Source: Polydactylus sextarius
Taxonomy: Eukaryota; Chordata; Actinopteri; Polynemidae
DNA: 64,000 nucleotides
Direction: 5' to 3'
Assembly: GCA_016801845.1 (NCBI GenBank)
Contig: CM028923.1
Location: 8,454,001-8,518,000, forward strand
Shown: positions 46,111 through 57,459 of the stretch, one piece after another
Layout of the letters: every line of letters begins with the position of its first letter
Position numbering within the stretch: position 1 is the stretch's first letter
Made by a program: the position numbers and the translations under genes
The notes under the pieces: generated by a model
Database searches by the model: none
Seen by the model: the letters and a program-made list of their open reading frames with translations, nothing else
Told to the model about the DNA's origin: nothing

Positions 46111-46579
46111 ATTAGCCTTGTCACCAGAGAAGAACATAAAAGTACACATTCAATAAGGGACTTCATATCCCGTTCAGCTAGTGTAAAGGTTAAGTGCTGG
46201 AGAATATCGCCAGGATCAATAATTGTCTGCAACTTCATGTATGGTCCACCATCACCGCCTGCCCCTGCTGCTGCTCAGCCCTCACAACACCAACTGAAGA
46301 CACATATGAAATGCCACAGTAGGCTTAAGGGACTTTGTAGCCTCTGTTTGACAGACCTATTTAAAACAAACACAAATTTTACATTCTGCAGTGCCCTTAC
46401 TGTATGTGACTAACCCTCGGAGGAAGCAGAATGAAGACAACGCGTTGCGAGCCATCAACACATTGTAACAGTGGAAATTGGAGCTTATTAAGATTTAATA
46501 GCCTATGTACACAACTGCTGCGTATTCTCTTCTCACAATAAATAACAAACTCAATTTCCCTATGGTAATGGAAAGAGAG
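46111..46579. other. Unassigned sequence
   Basis: Mixed sequence. A 101-codon plus frame (46108-46413) with a Pro/Ala/Gln-rich middle is open but unrecognised and has no clear splice signals. Confidence 0.4.
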
Positions 46580-46870
46580 AGGCTCCTTAAGCAAGACAAA
46601 TGAAGGGTTTGCAGCAGCGAGTAACAACATTAGCTGGCTAATTAGACAACAATGGAGGATGCAGCTGACTCTCGCCATAATTATGCAATGTGGTTTAATG
46701 AAAAAGGTTAACAGCGCAGAAGAAATAGAACCTCGGAGTCTCCCCGTGCCGGCTGAGGACGGCTTCCAACAAATGCAGTTCCTCCTATTTGTCTCTTTCT
46801 TATCAAGGCAAAGTGATATGTATTTCTGCAACTGCATTGTCTCTTCCTAATGGCAACTCTATCCACTTCA
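46580..46870. promoter_or_regulatory. Candidate conserved non-coding element with mixed factor sites
   Basis: Within about 50 bp lie TAATTAG at 46639-46645, the SOX word ACAATGG at 46649-46655, a CAGCTG E-box at 46662-46667, TAATTA at 46678-46683 and ATGCAAT at 46683-46689. The remaining 180 bp are unique. Homeodomain, SOX, bHLH and POU-like words packed together fit a neural or developmental enhancer core. Frames on both strands are unrecognised. Confidence 0.5.
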
Positions 46871-48003
46871 CAGATGAATGCACAGTGAAATGGAGAGAAC
46901 AGCAGTATTATGTGGCCCACAGTATTGCTGGGATGACTGCAGTGCTCACAGAGGCACAGCTTACTGTCAGTCTGAGAGCGGACAGAAATGCACATATAGG
47001 AGTTATTTAAAGTATGTGTTCAATGAGTATGTGATTGTCTTCTGTGCTTTGCAGTAGATGCTGTTACTGTGATGGTTTTCTAGGAATGTCAACGGCCCCA
47101 CTAGGACAGGGGGGAAAAAGAAGCTACACACAACAATTCTTAGTATCTCAAAACACTGCATCAAAAAGGTGAAGAGATGATTTAATGTGATTTAAAAACA
47201 TATTATTTCAAAGAAGATTTGATTTGACTTGTTGGACGAGGATGTGAAGAAAAGCAGAGTTTGTTCTAAGATGAAGCTACTCCCGTTTTCAAATGCAATT
47301 AACTGTGATTTCCTGCTGTGAGGTGTTCAAGGCTATTCCATGTGGAGCCATTTTCACACAGACACTTAAATATTCTATTAATTCATAATGTAAATACCCT
47401 TTGGGTTTAGAGGATCTGTTGCACATAGAACGCAGTGCTTATAAACAAAGCAGAAAACAGTCAGTTACCTGAAACAACACCTGCTTTGCTCTTCATCTCC
47501 TGAACCTCACGACCTCCAAAAAAATATGGGTGTAAACTTATTTTGGATCATTCAGAGACTGTTTTCTACATCGCAGGCCATGGGCCCATTAGACATGCTT
47601 GTGAATGTGTTTTTATTGGGATAGAGGTCGCACTTCCAACTGGTGGGTTATGTGCTCACCATGAAGGCTTTTTCCCCAATAAAAAACCTGGGGAATGTTG
47701 GGAATGAGATGCAGGTGGGTGCAGCAATAGACGGAAAAGAGAAAGGAGGGGTAATGAGGTCAAGTAAAGTGGAGTGATGCCAGGGTGGATGACCATATGC
47801 CAGAACCAAAAGATATCTGCTGGCTGATCTCATATTCTGGTATCCTGCCATTCTGGTATTCTTTCTCATGTGCCACTATAAGACTTATTCGTACACAAAT
47901 ATTTGCAAAAAAAAAAAAGAACAGGAGGATACTGTATCAAAAATGTCACTTGCATCTCCAAAACAAGGACTATGATTTTAAAAGATATATTAAGACTTCT
48001 TAG

Positions 48004-48006
<3 letters not shown>
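46871..48006. other. Unassigned sequence
   Basis: Ordinary non-coding sequence with an A run near 47908-47919. Short frames on both strands (71-95 codons) lack domains. Confidence 0.45.

Positions 48007-48054
<48 letters not shown>
48007..48054. repeat. (AC)24 microsatellite
   Basis: Twenty-four uninterrupted AC units. Confidence 0.97.
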
Positions 48055-48056
<2 letters not shown>

Positions 48057-49635
48057 CAGGCGCTTTTCTTTTGCTTTAAAAACAGAAATCATAAGCACAA
48101 TGAAAAGCAAACATTCAGCTCATGTCTCAGAAAAAGTAATACAGTACAGTAAGTTGCTCCTCGAGTGTGTGGCCGGCTCTAAGAGCTCTCGCTAAACACA
48201 GCCAGTGTACTGCATGTAATCGCCTGCTGAGGCAGCGTGTTATTTATTCACAACAAGCTGCTGCTGAGGAATGTTTCAAAAACAACTGTAATGATCAATA
48301 ATACAATTCTTTGATTGTACATATTGTATAAGTGTTAATTATTCACTAAACAAAGTGACATAAAAGTCCATTAGTGTTGCTTTTCTACAAACAAGAACGT
48401 ACTCTCAGCGTAAGTCAGATCTTACAAATTATGTTTTATTGGTGTGGTGTTTAAAAAATGCATGATACAAAATATTTATCTTTATTTTTCAAAGGCTCGG
48501 GATGCAAATCTCTGATGATGAGCCCTAAATGGGTAGTGTCTTTTCAAAAATGTATGCACTGCACAAAGCCTTCTCCCAGCATGCAGTTTGAGAGGCTTTT
48601 TTCATGAATTTGTTATGAAATGTTGGTTGACAAATACGAAAACATGAATATTGAAAGCATTTACAGCGTTTTACTTTATGAGTTGACACATGTAATATGC
48701 TGACTAAAAGCCTACAGTTCTAAATTAATGTGCGTGACTTTGTGTGCGTGACAGTGTCATTGTGCATGTGTTTGTGTGTGTATCTGTTATATGTCTTAAC
48801 CACTTAAAATGCATCCTGCACAGAGAAGCTCACTCAGAAATTATTCTTGTTCTTCAAGGCTTCATAAACACCCTTGCATGCATTCCATAGATAAGATGCT
48901 GGTGTGCATATTGCACAACTCCAAAACATGCACTCATTGCATTCATCAAAATCTGCATATCTTATTAGAATGGAAGTGCATTAAGCTTTAATACAGACAC
49001 AACACAACTGAATAGCGGAGTCTACTGCGCAGGCACACACACAGAGGCGATGCTGACACAAAAGGCAGTCGAAGATTACCATTTAAATGCTTTAATATAA
49101 CCACACACATTTGATTCTTGAAAATTATAACAAAGCAATGACACAGATGTTGAAAGAACACATTGATAAGCAAATTTGCAATGATGTTCTTTTGTATTTG
49201 TAGTAGAATGAACCACAGTGCAAACTACAGTTTGACTGTTTGACAGAAAAATCCAGAACAAAAGATGCTAACAGATATAGTGAGCTGCAGATGACATTTC
49301 AGGGAAAAAAATATAACAGAATTATTTTCTGATAGAGCACATCTACGGTAATTTAGAATTCTCACTCCCCCTCATTCTTTTGTGGGTAACACACCTCACT
49401 GCAGGGAATACCACTTCTAACTTTTGACTCTTTTAATATTCAGTGTTTGACAAAAAAAAGAAGAAAAAAAGCCTGCCACTTTGCTCAGAAAGAAAACTGG
49501 TAGATTGTCAGAGAAGAAAACGATAAATAGCACTACAACTAGTGTGACTGAACCTTGTTGTGTGAAGATCAGAGTCCCAAAATCGCACCTGACAATTCAA
49601 ACACCGAAAGTTATACATACACATGCACATACTCG

Positions 49636-49637
<2 letters not shown>
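48055..49637. other. Unassigned AT-rich sequence
   Basis: AT-rich DNA with a short TG patch near 48766-48782 and A runs near 49302-49309 and 49451-49469. No supported gene or motif cluster. Confidence 0.5.

Positions 49638-49670
<33 letters not shown>
49638..49670. repeat. (CA)16 microsatellite
   Basis: Uninterrupted CA units over 33 nt, preceded by interrupted ACATGCACAT-type units. Confidence 0.95.
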
Positions 49671-49672
<2 letters not shown>

Positions 49673-50490
49673 CACGTCTCCCCTGTCTCGCTCTCCGGGG
49701 TGCTGCTTTATTAATGAGTTCGACACATAAAAAGCATCCAGAGGACAGGAAGTGTCACTCATCAAAAAAGGCTGTTTTTGAACAGTCTTGGCGCATGTTA
49801 AAGAATTATTCTCTTTCATAAGGACAAGAGACAATCAGTGATTGCCAGGATTTTTTCAGATGACCAGACCGTGAATCCTTATTCTCAGACATGGCATGAA
49901 TATTGTATGTAAAGTGTGCAAAGTTGGGTTGCCTAGTGGGAGAGAGGGAGGACTGAAGGCTGTAGACATTTGGTGCTGTTCATTATGACTGTTTGCAATG
50001 GGAAAGAGTGTGTGGTTTGTCAGTGTGTGTTTGTCTATGAGGTTGTGTGAGGGAGAGACAACATGAGAGTGTGATTAATTTCATTGATTAAATGCAATGT
50101 TTTGGGTAAATACAGATATGTGTAAACCACAAATGAATTGAGCAGATCAATGGGATTGATTTTTTTTGTGAATAAACTTTCAGTCTAGCTCAATAAAAGA
50201 CGCTTTCTCAAGACTAAGCTGCCAAGGCCAGTAATAACAAACCACCATATGACAGGTAAGTGAAAGCTTCTCTACACACACTCTACACCACAAAGTCAGC
50301 CTGCAATCACTTGGCCCCTTCACCTACTTAGGAATACACACAGATGCAGCCACCACAGTACAGTAAGTAAAATTCAGAGTGTCCCACTTTATGCAAAGTG
50401 CACACATATATACATAAACATATGTGTAACACAGACACCACACTACTAATGCCAGGCAATGACACACACACTCAAGTGTGCACTCATACA

Positions 50491-50493
<3 letters not shown>
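49671..50493. other. Unassigned sequence
   Basis: Mixed sequence. ACAG|GTAAGTG near 50252-50262 is a textbook splice donor on the plus strand, but no acceptor with an open frame lies upstream; a non-coding exon cannot be excluded. T run near 50160-50167. Confidence 0.45.

Positions 50494-50527
<34 letters not shown>
50494..50527. repeat. (AC)17 microsatellite
   Basis: A pure AC array following an interrupted CA lead-in from about 50462. Confidence 0.95.
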
Positions 50528-50530
<3 letters not shown>

Positions 50531-51389
50531 GCTCTATCTGTGTGTGATCTTGCCTGTGCCTTCCTGGACTAGAACAAATAATGGGGGGGAAGTCGACTGG
50601 GATTTTGAAGCTCTCCCTGTCAGTGACAGTGTCAGCCCTGCATCTCTCTCTACCAAACACACACCTTTGCTCCCCCCTTACTAAAACAGCATAGGGAACA
50701 AGGCCTTTGAATAATAAATACTCCAAAGTTTCTACACAACTCTGGCCAGAGATGCCCATCCAGCAAACAATGTTGATGTGTAGAGGAGGAGAGCCATGGA
50801 AGGAGCCTGGATGAATACAAGATACATGTTCAGACATAACACAGGACTGAATAGGGGCTTCTAGGAAGCGAGTTGGGCCTGCAGAGCAAGAGAGATAGTG
50901 GCCAAAAACTTCAAAATCTCTGTGTACACACAGACACCTGACATTCCTGCAGAAGATAGTACAACTGCAACATAAGCAAAAAAAAGTTGAGAATATTTTT
51001 CCTGTGCAATTTGAAGAGATATTGTAGGCAGGAAGGGAGTATTCCTAATGAAAGACACAATGCAGAGAGTGGCCAAACCTTTTCAATTTTCAGAGTGGTG
51101 TAGGGAGTGGATGGAGTAAGGACCTGATGCATGTTTTCCAAACTTCTTTTTCTCAAAACCAAAATAAGCCTTGCCGCTCTCCCAGTTAATATTAAGATTA
51201 TTGAGAACTGTGGAGATTTCCCAGAGGCCAAGGAGCATACAGTATTAAAAACTTACTTGCAGACAGAGGGATGATAACGACGTGGCCCTCCATGAACAGC
51301 ACAAGGTGGCCCTATACTTCACTTTCCTTCAGAGGTGGAACAGGGGAGAATGAGGGTTGGCTGATGAACAGGGGCCATTGTAGTAGTTG
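50528..51389. other. Unassigned sequence
   Basis: Mixed sequence with no simple repeat of note beyond a short A run near 50979-50986. Minus-strand frames of 71-117 codons lack domains. Confidence 0.45.
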
Positions 51390-51620
51390 ATGTGTCCATC
51401 GTCAGCCGATATTTAATCCTCCAGTTCCGCAGCGTGGCCTGAACATGACAGGAAATCATTAGACACCGAGGGCCGTTAACTGTCACATGAGTGATTGAAG
51501 AGGCAGTGAGCCATGGAGTTTTGTATGGCAGTTAAACGTCTGTCCTGAAGACTTGTGGTGGCGGCCCATTGAGGTCAATGATGAGGCAGAATTGGCGCTC
51601 AGCCACTCCCACTCTCTGAG
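51390..51620. promoter_or_regulatory. Candidate conserved non-coding element
   Basis: About 230 bp of unique, evenly composed sequence without simple repeats, starting near CGTCAGCCGATATTTAATCC and ending before the decayed repeat copy 2. It has fewer homeodomain words than other candidates. Confidence 0.35.
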
Positions 51621-51701
51621 GAATGGGGTTCATTGATGTCTCACAACTGAGTTGGGGAACAAGTAGGGGTCATGCCAACATAGTTTACATCGGTGAAACA
51701 G

Positions 51702-52020
51702 TAACCGAGTGCATTTACTCAAATACTTCTAATCCACTACAATTCAGAGGCAAATATCACATCTTTATTGCACTGAAAAGTTATTTTGCAGATTCAGATA
51801 AATAATTTCAAAATATAGTGTAATAAATTATGTTGTATTATCATGGGTTGAGGATTTATTCATTTCATTTCAGGGTGAAATTCAAAAATGATCCAGCAGC
51901 TGTGGTCGTATTTAAAATTGGTCTCATCTTTATGAGCTAAAACATTACACTGATGTATACATTTATACATGAATAATTATAATCCAGTAACGTAATATTC
52001 ATTATTCTGTAATGGGACAC
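51702..52020 (+). mobile_element. Decayed interspersed repeat, teleost type (copy 2)
   Basis: Same family and orientation as 30312-30486: 51702-51726 matches 30324-30348 at 21 of 25 positions and CTAATCCACTA at 51730-51740 is identical to 30376-30386. This copy is longer and, from memory, extends into the internal part of the element, ending near TTATTCTGTAATGGGAC. It encodes nothing, and no terminal inverted repeat is visible. Confidence 0.7.
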
Positions 52021-52589
52021 AATGGAATGACAGCCTGCATGCATCGCCTGTGTGGAAAGACTCTGCATTAGCTGGCATAACATACGAAATTAAACATATC
52101 CGAGTGGGCAACAGTATTTGCCTCGGTGGACAGTCTAAAAATACCATATTCCACGAAACATTTTTCATCTAACATCCACCCTCTTGCCACATACATCCAC
52201 TCCAACTCCTTTCCTCTGAGCTTTGACATCCAGACCTTGCTTAGCTGGTCTATGTAACCTATACATAAGCTTGGTTGTGTTATCCACCAGGGCCAAATCT
52301 CCATACCATTCCCCCGTGGCCTGTCTGTCTTGGAGAAAGTAGGAGGCCCTGCTTCACACACGACCTGACTTGTGGGGTGGGGGGGTGCGGTAGTGAGGGT
52401 TCTCTCGGGGGTAACATAGTCCAGTTTAAGAGGACAGACCACAGATGCCATTAATGTAAGATAATTTTGCCTCTCCCTTTCACCATGCTACATGTTCATT
52501 AAAGTCACCGCCGTTAAATGTTTCTCGCCATTTCCTCTTCTTTTTTTATTAAAGGAATACATGAAAGAAGGAGACAAAGGAGGCAGGAA
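52021..52589. other. Unassigned sequence
   Basis: Mixed sequence with a G run near 52378-52386. The 127-codon minus frame (52068-52451) is not recognised and lacks splice context. Confidence 0.45.
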
Positions 52590-52800
52590 ATTGTCAAATT
52601 ATAAATTAAGCTGCTGCTTCAATTATTTGCTTGGTTTGATAATAACATGTGGTTAATTTTTGAACGAGGTTAATTACAAGAGGGTTAATGATATTCTAAT
52701 AAAAACCAAGAACTCATCATATTTTCCTGCCTAAATTACACTGACATATATGAACCAAATATTTTCTTCAATTAATTCATAATTGTTAATAAATATCTTA
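52590..52800. promoter_or_regulatory. Possible conserved non-coding element
   Basis: AT-rich unique block with GGTTAATTTTTGAACG near 52651-52666 and TAATTAC at 52671-52677. Low C+G makes motif enrichment less meaningful here. Confidence 0.3.
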
Positions 52801-53011
52801 CATTCAGGGGGCACGCAGGCTGAGGCCATGTTTTGGAATGACATATTTGAACAGATTCTCGACACATTCTGTAACAATAATTGCGATAACTGACTTCTCA
52901 CCAGAGGTAATCTGACTCTTGCTGTCTTTGGTAGGTGGCCAATTTATTTCATGAAGTGGGGCAGATATTGCTCTTGCAGCACGTGGTGTTACAGAGTGTG
53001 TGTGTGTGTGA

Positions 53012-53061
<50 letters not shown>

Positions 53062-53369
53062 AGAAAGAAAGCGAGAGAGGGACAAACAGGGGGCAGGTAA
53101 GTGTGATCGCTCATTCACACTACAGCTGCTTGACGTTGAGCCCTACGGGGCATGATTACTAGGCCCTGGGTGATCCTTCAGCTCGGTGCCTGACACTTGC
53201 TGCCTGTCCCCTTCTCTCGCTCCTCTTGCACCCCAGCTCTCCTCATCCATCTCTTTATATCTTCATTCTTTACCTCCATGTCCCTCTCTCTCTAAGTTTT
53301 CTTTTATGTTGTGAGAGTGTTTTATTTACTTCCCGCACACTCGCAAGTGTCGTGATAATGTCTTTCTGC
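52801..53369. other. Unassigned sequence around a TG/GA microsatellite
   Basis: Contains the TG/GA array and a pyrimidine-rich stretch at about 53206-53300. GCAG|GTAAGTG near 53093-53103 is a strong donor-like word just after the GA array, without a matching acceptor. Confidence 0.5.
52995..53060. repeat. Compound (TG)n/(GA)n microsatellite
   Basis: TG units at about 52995-53010 pass into GA units, pure from 53019 to 53060. A bipartite array like this usually mutates in both halves. Confidence 0.95.
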
Positions 53370-53560
53370 CAGTCTGATAAATAAGGCTGTTTGTCTTTTT
53401 ACAGTACCCAGGACACTTACAGTTAATGTCGCTTCATCCGCCTCTGCTATTTATCAGACTTCAGACATGCGTTTACTGTGAATGCAAGTCCCCCGCGGCA
53501 CATTTCAACAAGGCTATTAGATTTCATGTGCTGAAGTATAAGTGGTGTCTACACTACAGG
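53370..53560. promoter_or_regulatory. Candidate conserved non-coding element
   Basis: Unique block of even composition with CTATTTATCAGAC near 53449-53461, including a CCCCCGCGG stretch near 53490-53498. No simple repeats or open frame of note. Confidence 0.35.
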
Positions 53561-56539
53561 ATTCAGGGGGGTAAACGTTTTGCATTTACAATTTAGGTAT
53601 TTATCTGAAGCTCTGACCCAGCAAAACTTAAAGTGGAGTAAACAGCTGGGGCTTTCTTACTTCAAACCATTCCCACTACAGTGTAATAACAAATGAGGTG
53701 GCTACTTGTGTTGATTGTTTCCCATGCACTATATTTTCATTAGACAGATTTATAGATTGCTCTGTGAGTTTGTTTGTCCCACCGGTGCTGCAAAATCTAA
53801 ACCAGACCACCACCTTTCACCTAATATGATGATTCTAATTTGCCCACCTATATATCACTTTTATTGTTGTTTTCTTCTTCTCCAACTCAAGTTCCATTCA
53901 CTCTATTGTCATCAGTTTACAAACTGTAACCGCAATGATTAATCAGGTGGCAACACAGTGGTAAACTTAACAGCAGCTGGCCTGTTCCTTAAAGAATACC
54001 CATTAATGCACCATGCGCTGGAAAAAAAATATTACAAGCATTACCACATCGCAATTTTGCACGACCACTAATTGTGAACACTTGATCATAAGGTCGAAAC
54101 TCTAAACTCCTTGGGAAAGATGTCAACCATTTACAAACTCCACAAGAACTGGCATTTGGTCGCTTTCATCAACTGATTCAAATCAACCACCAACAGAAAT
54201 AAGAGAGTGGCTTTCTACTAAATAAGGACTTTTCTAACTAATGCTGTGTTTATACATGACTGGAAAAGTAACGCACACACACAATGTTGCAAGGAGGAGA
54301 CATGCCACTCAAATGAAAGCAATAGAGACTTTCTTTTTTTTTTTTTTTTTCCATAAATGGAAAGATGCAAACCCACGCCGTGTTCAAATATGAGTAAATA
54401 TGAGTTGTTTTTTTTAAAGTTTGGACAAATCATAGTATTAAAAACTATCAGTTACACAAATAAAATGAAATTTTAGTTCCTGCACAGTTCCCTGCCCACA
54501 CTTACACGGAGAAAATAAAATGAAAAAAAAAAAGTTTTTATTAGGTCTCAGTATGACAAACATAAATTAGGCAAATCAAAAAAAAATCATAAGTTGGAAT
54601 CTAAGAATAGATGTTATTAAATTTCAAACTGTTTATTTGCAATAACAATATTTAAATGTAGGAGTGCAGAAAAACAAGATCTGACAGAGACTGCAAGAGC
54701 CCTGGTGACAAAAAGTTAGATGGAGAGTGAGCACACAGAACTGCTTGAATTTAAGCTCATAGTCTAAGGGTTTAATCTCCTCTTGTTAGAAGGACACAAG
54801 TGACTTGAGGTGACTTTTAGGGGGCTAAAATATTACCATGATGGGCTAGCAGCATCCTTTCATGCTCTATCCAGCAGAGTTCATATAGACATGCTTGACT
54901 TAAAACCACCTTGTTAACAAAAAAGAGAGTGAACAAAAAAAAAAAATTGCACTCTGTAAAAATCCTGACACTTCTGCAGTGTGCGTACTTGAATTTTTCA
55001 AACACTTGTCTTTTCTTTACCATAATAGATGTCAGTTTTCTCTGATGTAGCTCAAGTATGGGGAGCAGCACATAGGGTCTCACTCTTTCTGCATTTGAAG
55101 CTATCACTCAATAGCGAATCTGTGTTGTTCGACATCAAACGAAAGAGACATTCGCGGCATCACCTGCAGAGCGCTCCAAAGGGATGAAGCAAAATATCTT
55201 CAAATCACTTGTCCAAGACATTTCCCCCTATTAAAGCTGCCTGCACACAGGCTTTAAGGCGGAGACAGGCCCTTTAGATAAGCTAACCAAACCCGAGTGT
55301 TACAGCTGGGAGATCAGACACGCGGTCTGTGTTCTATTACAGAACTCCCTTACAACGGCATGCCATTAAAAAACAAAAAAGGCTCAACTATTAACAGTGT
55401 TAAATAAGTAGAATGATCTATTCATGTGTAGAAGGTAAATGGTAATTCAGTCATTATGTTTTTTTTTTTTTATATATAAATCTTGAATCCATTAAATTAT
55501 GTGTTTTATTGTCACCAAAACGTGATTTTTGGTCAAACACCTGCTGCCGTTTTGAGTCAAATTTAAAAATTTGGTTTTTGACTCTTTACAGCATCTGTGT
55601 GTGTGTGTGCCTATTGTATTTGTATGAATGTGTATGACTCCCAGCAGTGGATATGTGATGCGAACACTACAGTGCTAGGTGCATTTTGGTGTGGGTGTGT
55701 GTGTGTGTTGTAATCTCAGCAGCAGATCATGTTTTCTAGGCCTCAGATGAGGCAAAGCAGCTTTGGCAGCGGGCCGTTTCATCTCAGGCACTGGGGCCCA
55801 AAACAAAGAGAAAATGATTGATTGGATGATGAATTATTTAGAGGTGGAGGGCTGAGGAACGAACCAGCCATGCTGGAGAGAGAGAGGGAGAGTGGGATAG
55901 AGAGAGTATGGAAAAAAGAGAGAGAGAGAGATCAGCTTGCCTTTATCACTCTCTCTCCTTGTAGAAGATGGGAATCCAAGTAAAAACTTTCCCCTAATTG
56001 TACTAATGCGTGTCACCGCAAATTTGCCCAAATAAAATATTGATGTGGACGCAATGACAGGGCTGCACAGTGCTGAGTGCTGATTGGAGAGGAGAGGTGT
56101 TTGCTCAGGGATCTATAGGACGTTTGAACCTACATGTAACACTACACCGAAGACAGAGAGGGAACAGACATCCATCGTTTCACCACACTCTGCCTCACTG
56201 TTTTTAATGAGAAAACCACTACCACTGAATGTTTACCTGCGAGTTTATCTGTACATAAGACGGTATTATTTGAATGGATGAATGAAAACAAGACACTTTC
56301 TAAAATGTCAGCTACAGAGATAAATTTGAGCGAAGACTGCTACCGACCCCTTGTGTGATGCCCAGTTGGACCACAGGGGGCACTGATGTGATATGTGAGA
56401 AAGAAACAGACGGGGGGAGACAGAGTGTGAGAGACGGAGGAAAAGAGAGTGAGGGAGAAAGTAAAAGGGAGAGAGAGTGGGAGGGAGAGAGAGAGGAAGA
56501 GAAATGCAATGAGGCAAGGCTACAGGGATGAACGCAAAG
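53561..56539. other. Unassigned sequence with A/T and GA repeats
   Basis: Long ordinary stretch with poly-T at 54334-54350, A runs near 54523-54532 and 54936-54947, T/A runs near 55459-55475, TG patches near 55597-55610 and 55690-55710, and GA-rich tracts at about 55875-55932 and 56395-56505. A GAGTCAAA/TTTGACTC inverted pair lies near 55554-55584. Frames of up to 96 codons lack domains. Confidence 0.5.
56395..56505. repeat. Imperfect (GA)n purine tract
   Basis: A/G-only or nearly A/G-only plus strand with GAGAGA blocks and G runs. The minus-strand frames of 65 and 82 codons over it are Ser/Leu/Pro repeats. Confidence 0.8.
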
Positions 56540-56710
56540 CGTCTCTCTCCCTCCATTTTTTCAATATCCCCTCCTCATGAAATTTCATTTGGATTGTAAA
56601 TGTTCAGTAATTTACCATCATAAATGTGTAATGGGCCCCTGAATCCAATGACATTGTGCTGGCTAATCAACTCATTTGAAAATGAATATAGATCTATTAA
56701 AGGGAACTCA
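56540..56710. promoter_or_regulatory. Candidate conserved non-coding element
   Basis: Unique AT-rich block with an ATTGT core at 56653-56657 and GCTAATCAA near 56662-56670. A stretch of AAATTTCATTT-type words opens it. Confidence 0.35.
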
Positions 56711-57427
56711 GCATTTCCCTTTTGTTAAGACTGGCATGCTGTCAAACATGGGAACACTTCCTAAAAGGGTTTTTTTTTTTTTTGGAAAAAGGGATCCTCT
56801 ACAAGGAAAAGAGAGAATAATCTACTCATCAGATGTTTTCATCTTAAATAGAGATGATGAATGAGATTAAGTGCTTGTGCTAAATTCTGATTTGTTTTGT
56901 CATTACAAATCTGACACAGAATCAGCACAAGAGAAAAGAGGCTAATTTAAAACCTCGTTCAGAAAAAAAAATAAAAGCGGTGACAGGAAGTTAATGACAC
57001 TTCATTTTTAGTTGGGAAAATGTAGCAAAATTAAATTCTTGAATTTTAAAACTGTTTCTCGGTCCCACAGCAGACGGCCACAGAATCCTCCAGAAAACAC
57101 ACAATAACATACACACCAGGATTACTGCTTCTTATCTATGAGAGACAGGGCCCCAGGCGCTACCTACAAACACTTAATCAAAAACCAAGTTCAACTCATG
57201 GCAGCCAGTGACTCTTAGAAATAGAGAGTGATGGAGTGAGTTGTGGAATGCAAATTGCAAATGTTGCCAGTCTGTCAACGTGTGTGTGCATGTGTGTGTA
57301 CAGTACGCTTGACTCTCAGAGCTCAGAGTAAATCAGCCTCTGGTAAAAAACCAATAAGTTACAGTGGATGTGAATGAAATTCCCAGAGTTTTGAATGAGG
57401 AGTTTTGAGTCAGTGTAAACTTGTCAG
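56711..57427. other. Unassigned sequence
   Basis: Mixed sequence with a T run near 56770-56782 and a short TG patch near 57281-57300. A small AGAGCTC-centred palindrome lies near 57312-57329. No gene supported. Confidence 0.45.
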
Positions 57428-57459
57428 GCAGAGATACATGCAGGCGCATGTATCTCTGC
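57428..57459. repeat. 32-nt hairpin (14-bp perfect stem, 4-nt loop)
   Basis: GCAGAGATACATGC (57428-57441) and its exact reverse complement (57446-57459) enclose AGGC. The stem is too short for a standard microRNA precursor, and flanking bases do not extend it. No T run follows, so a Pol III terminator-like role is not indicated. Confidence 0.9.

Noticed and set aside
57428..57459. Hairpin as a microRNA precursor
   Set aside because: The stem is 14 bp with no extension, far short of the usual 60-80-nt precursor.
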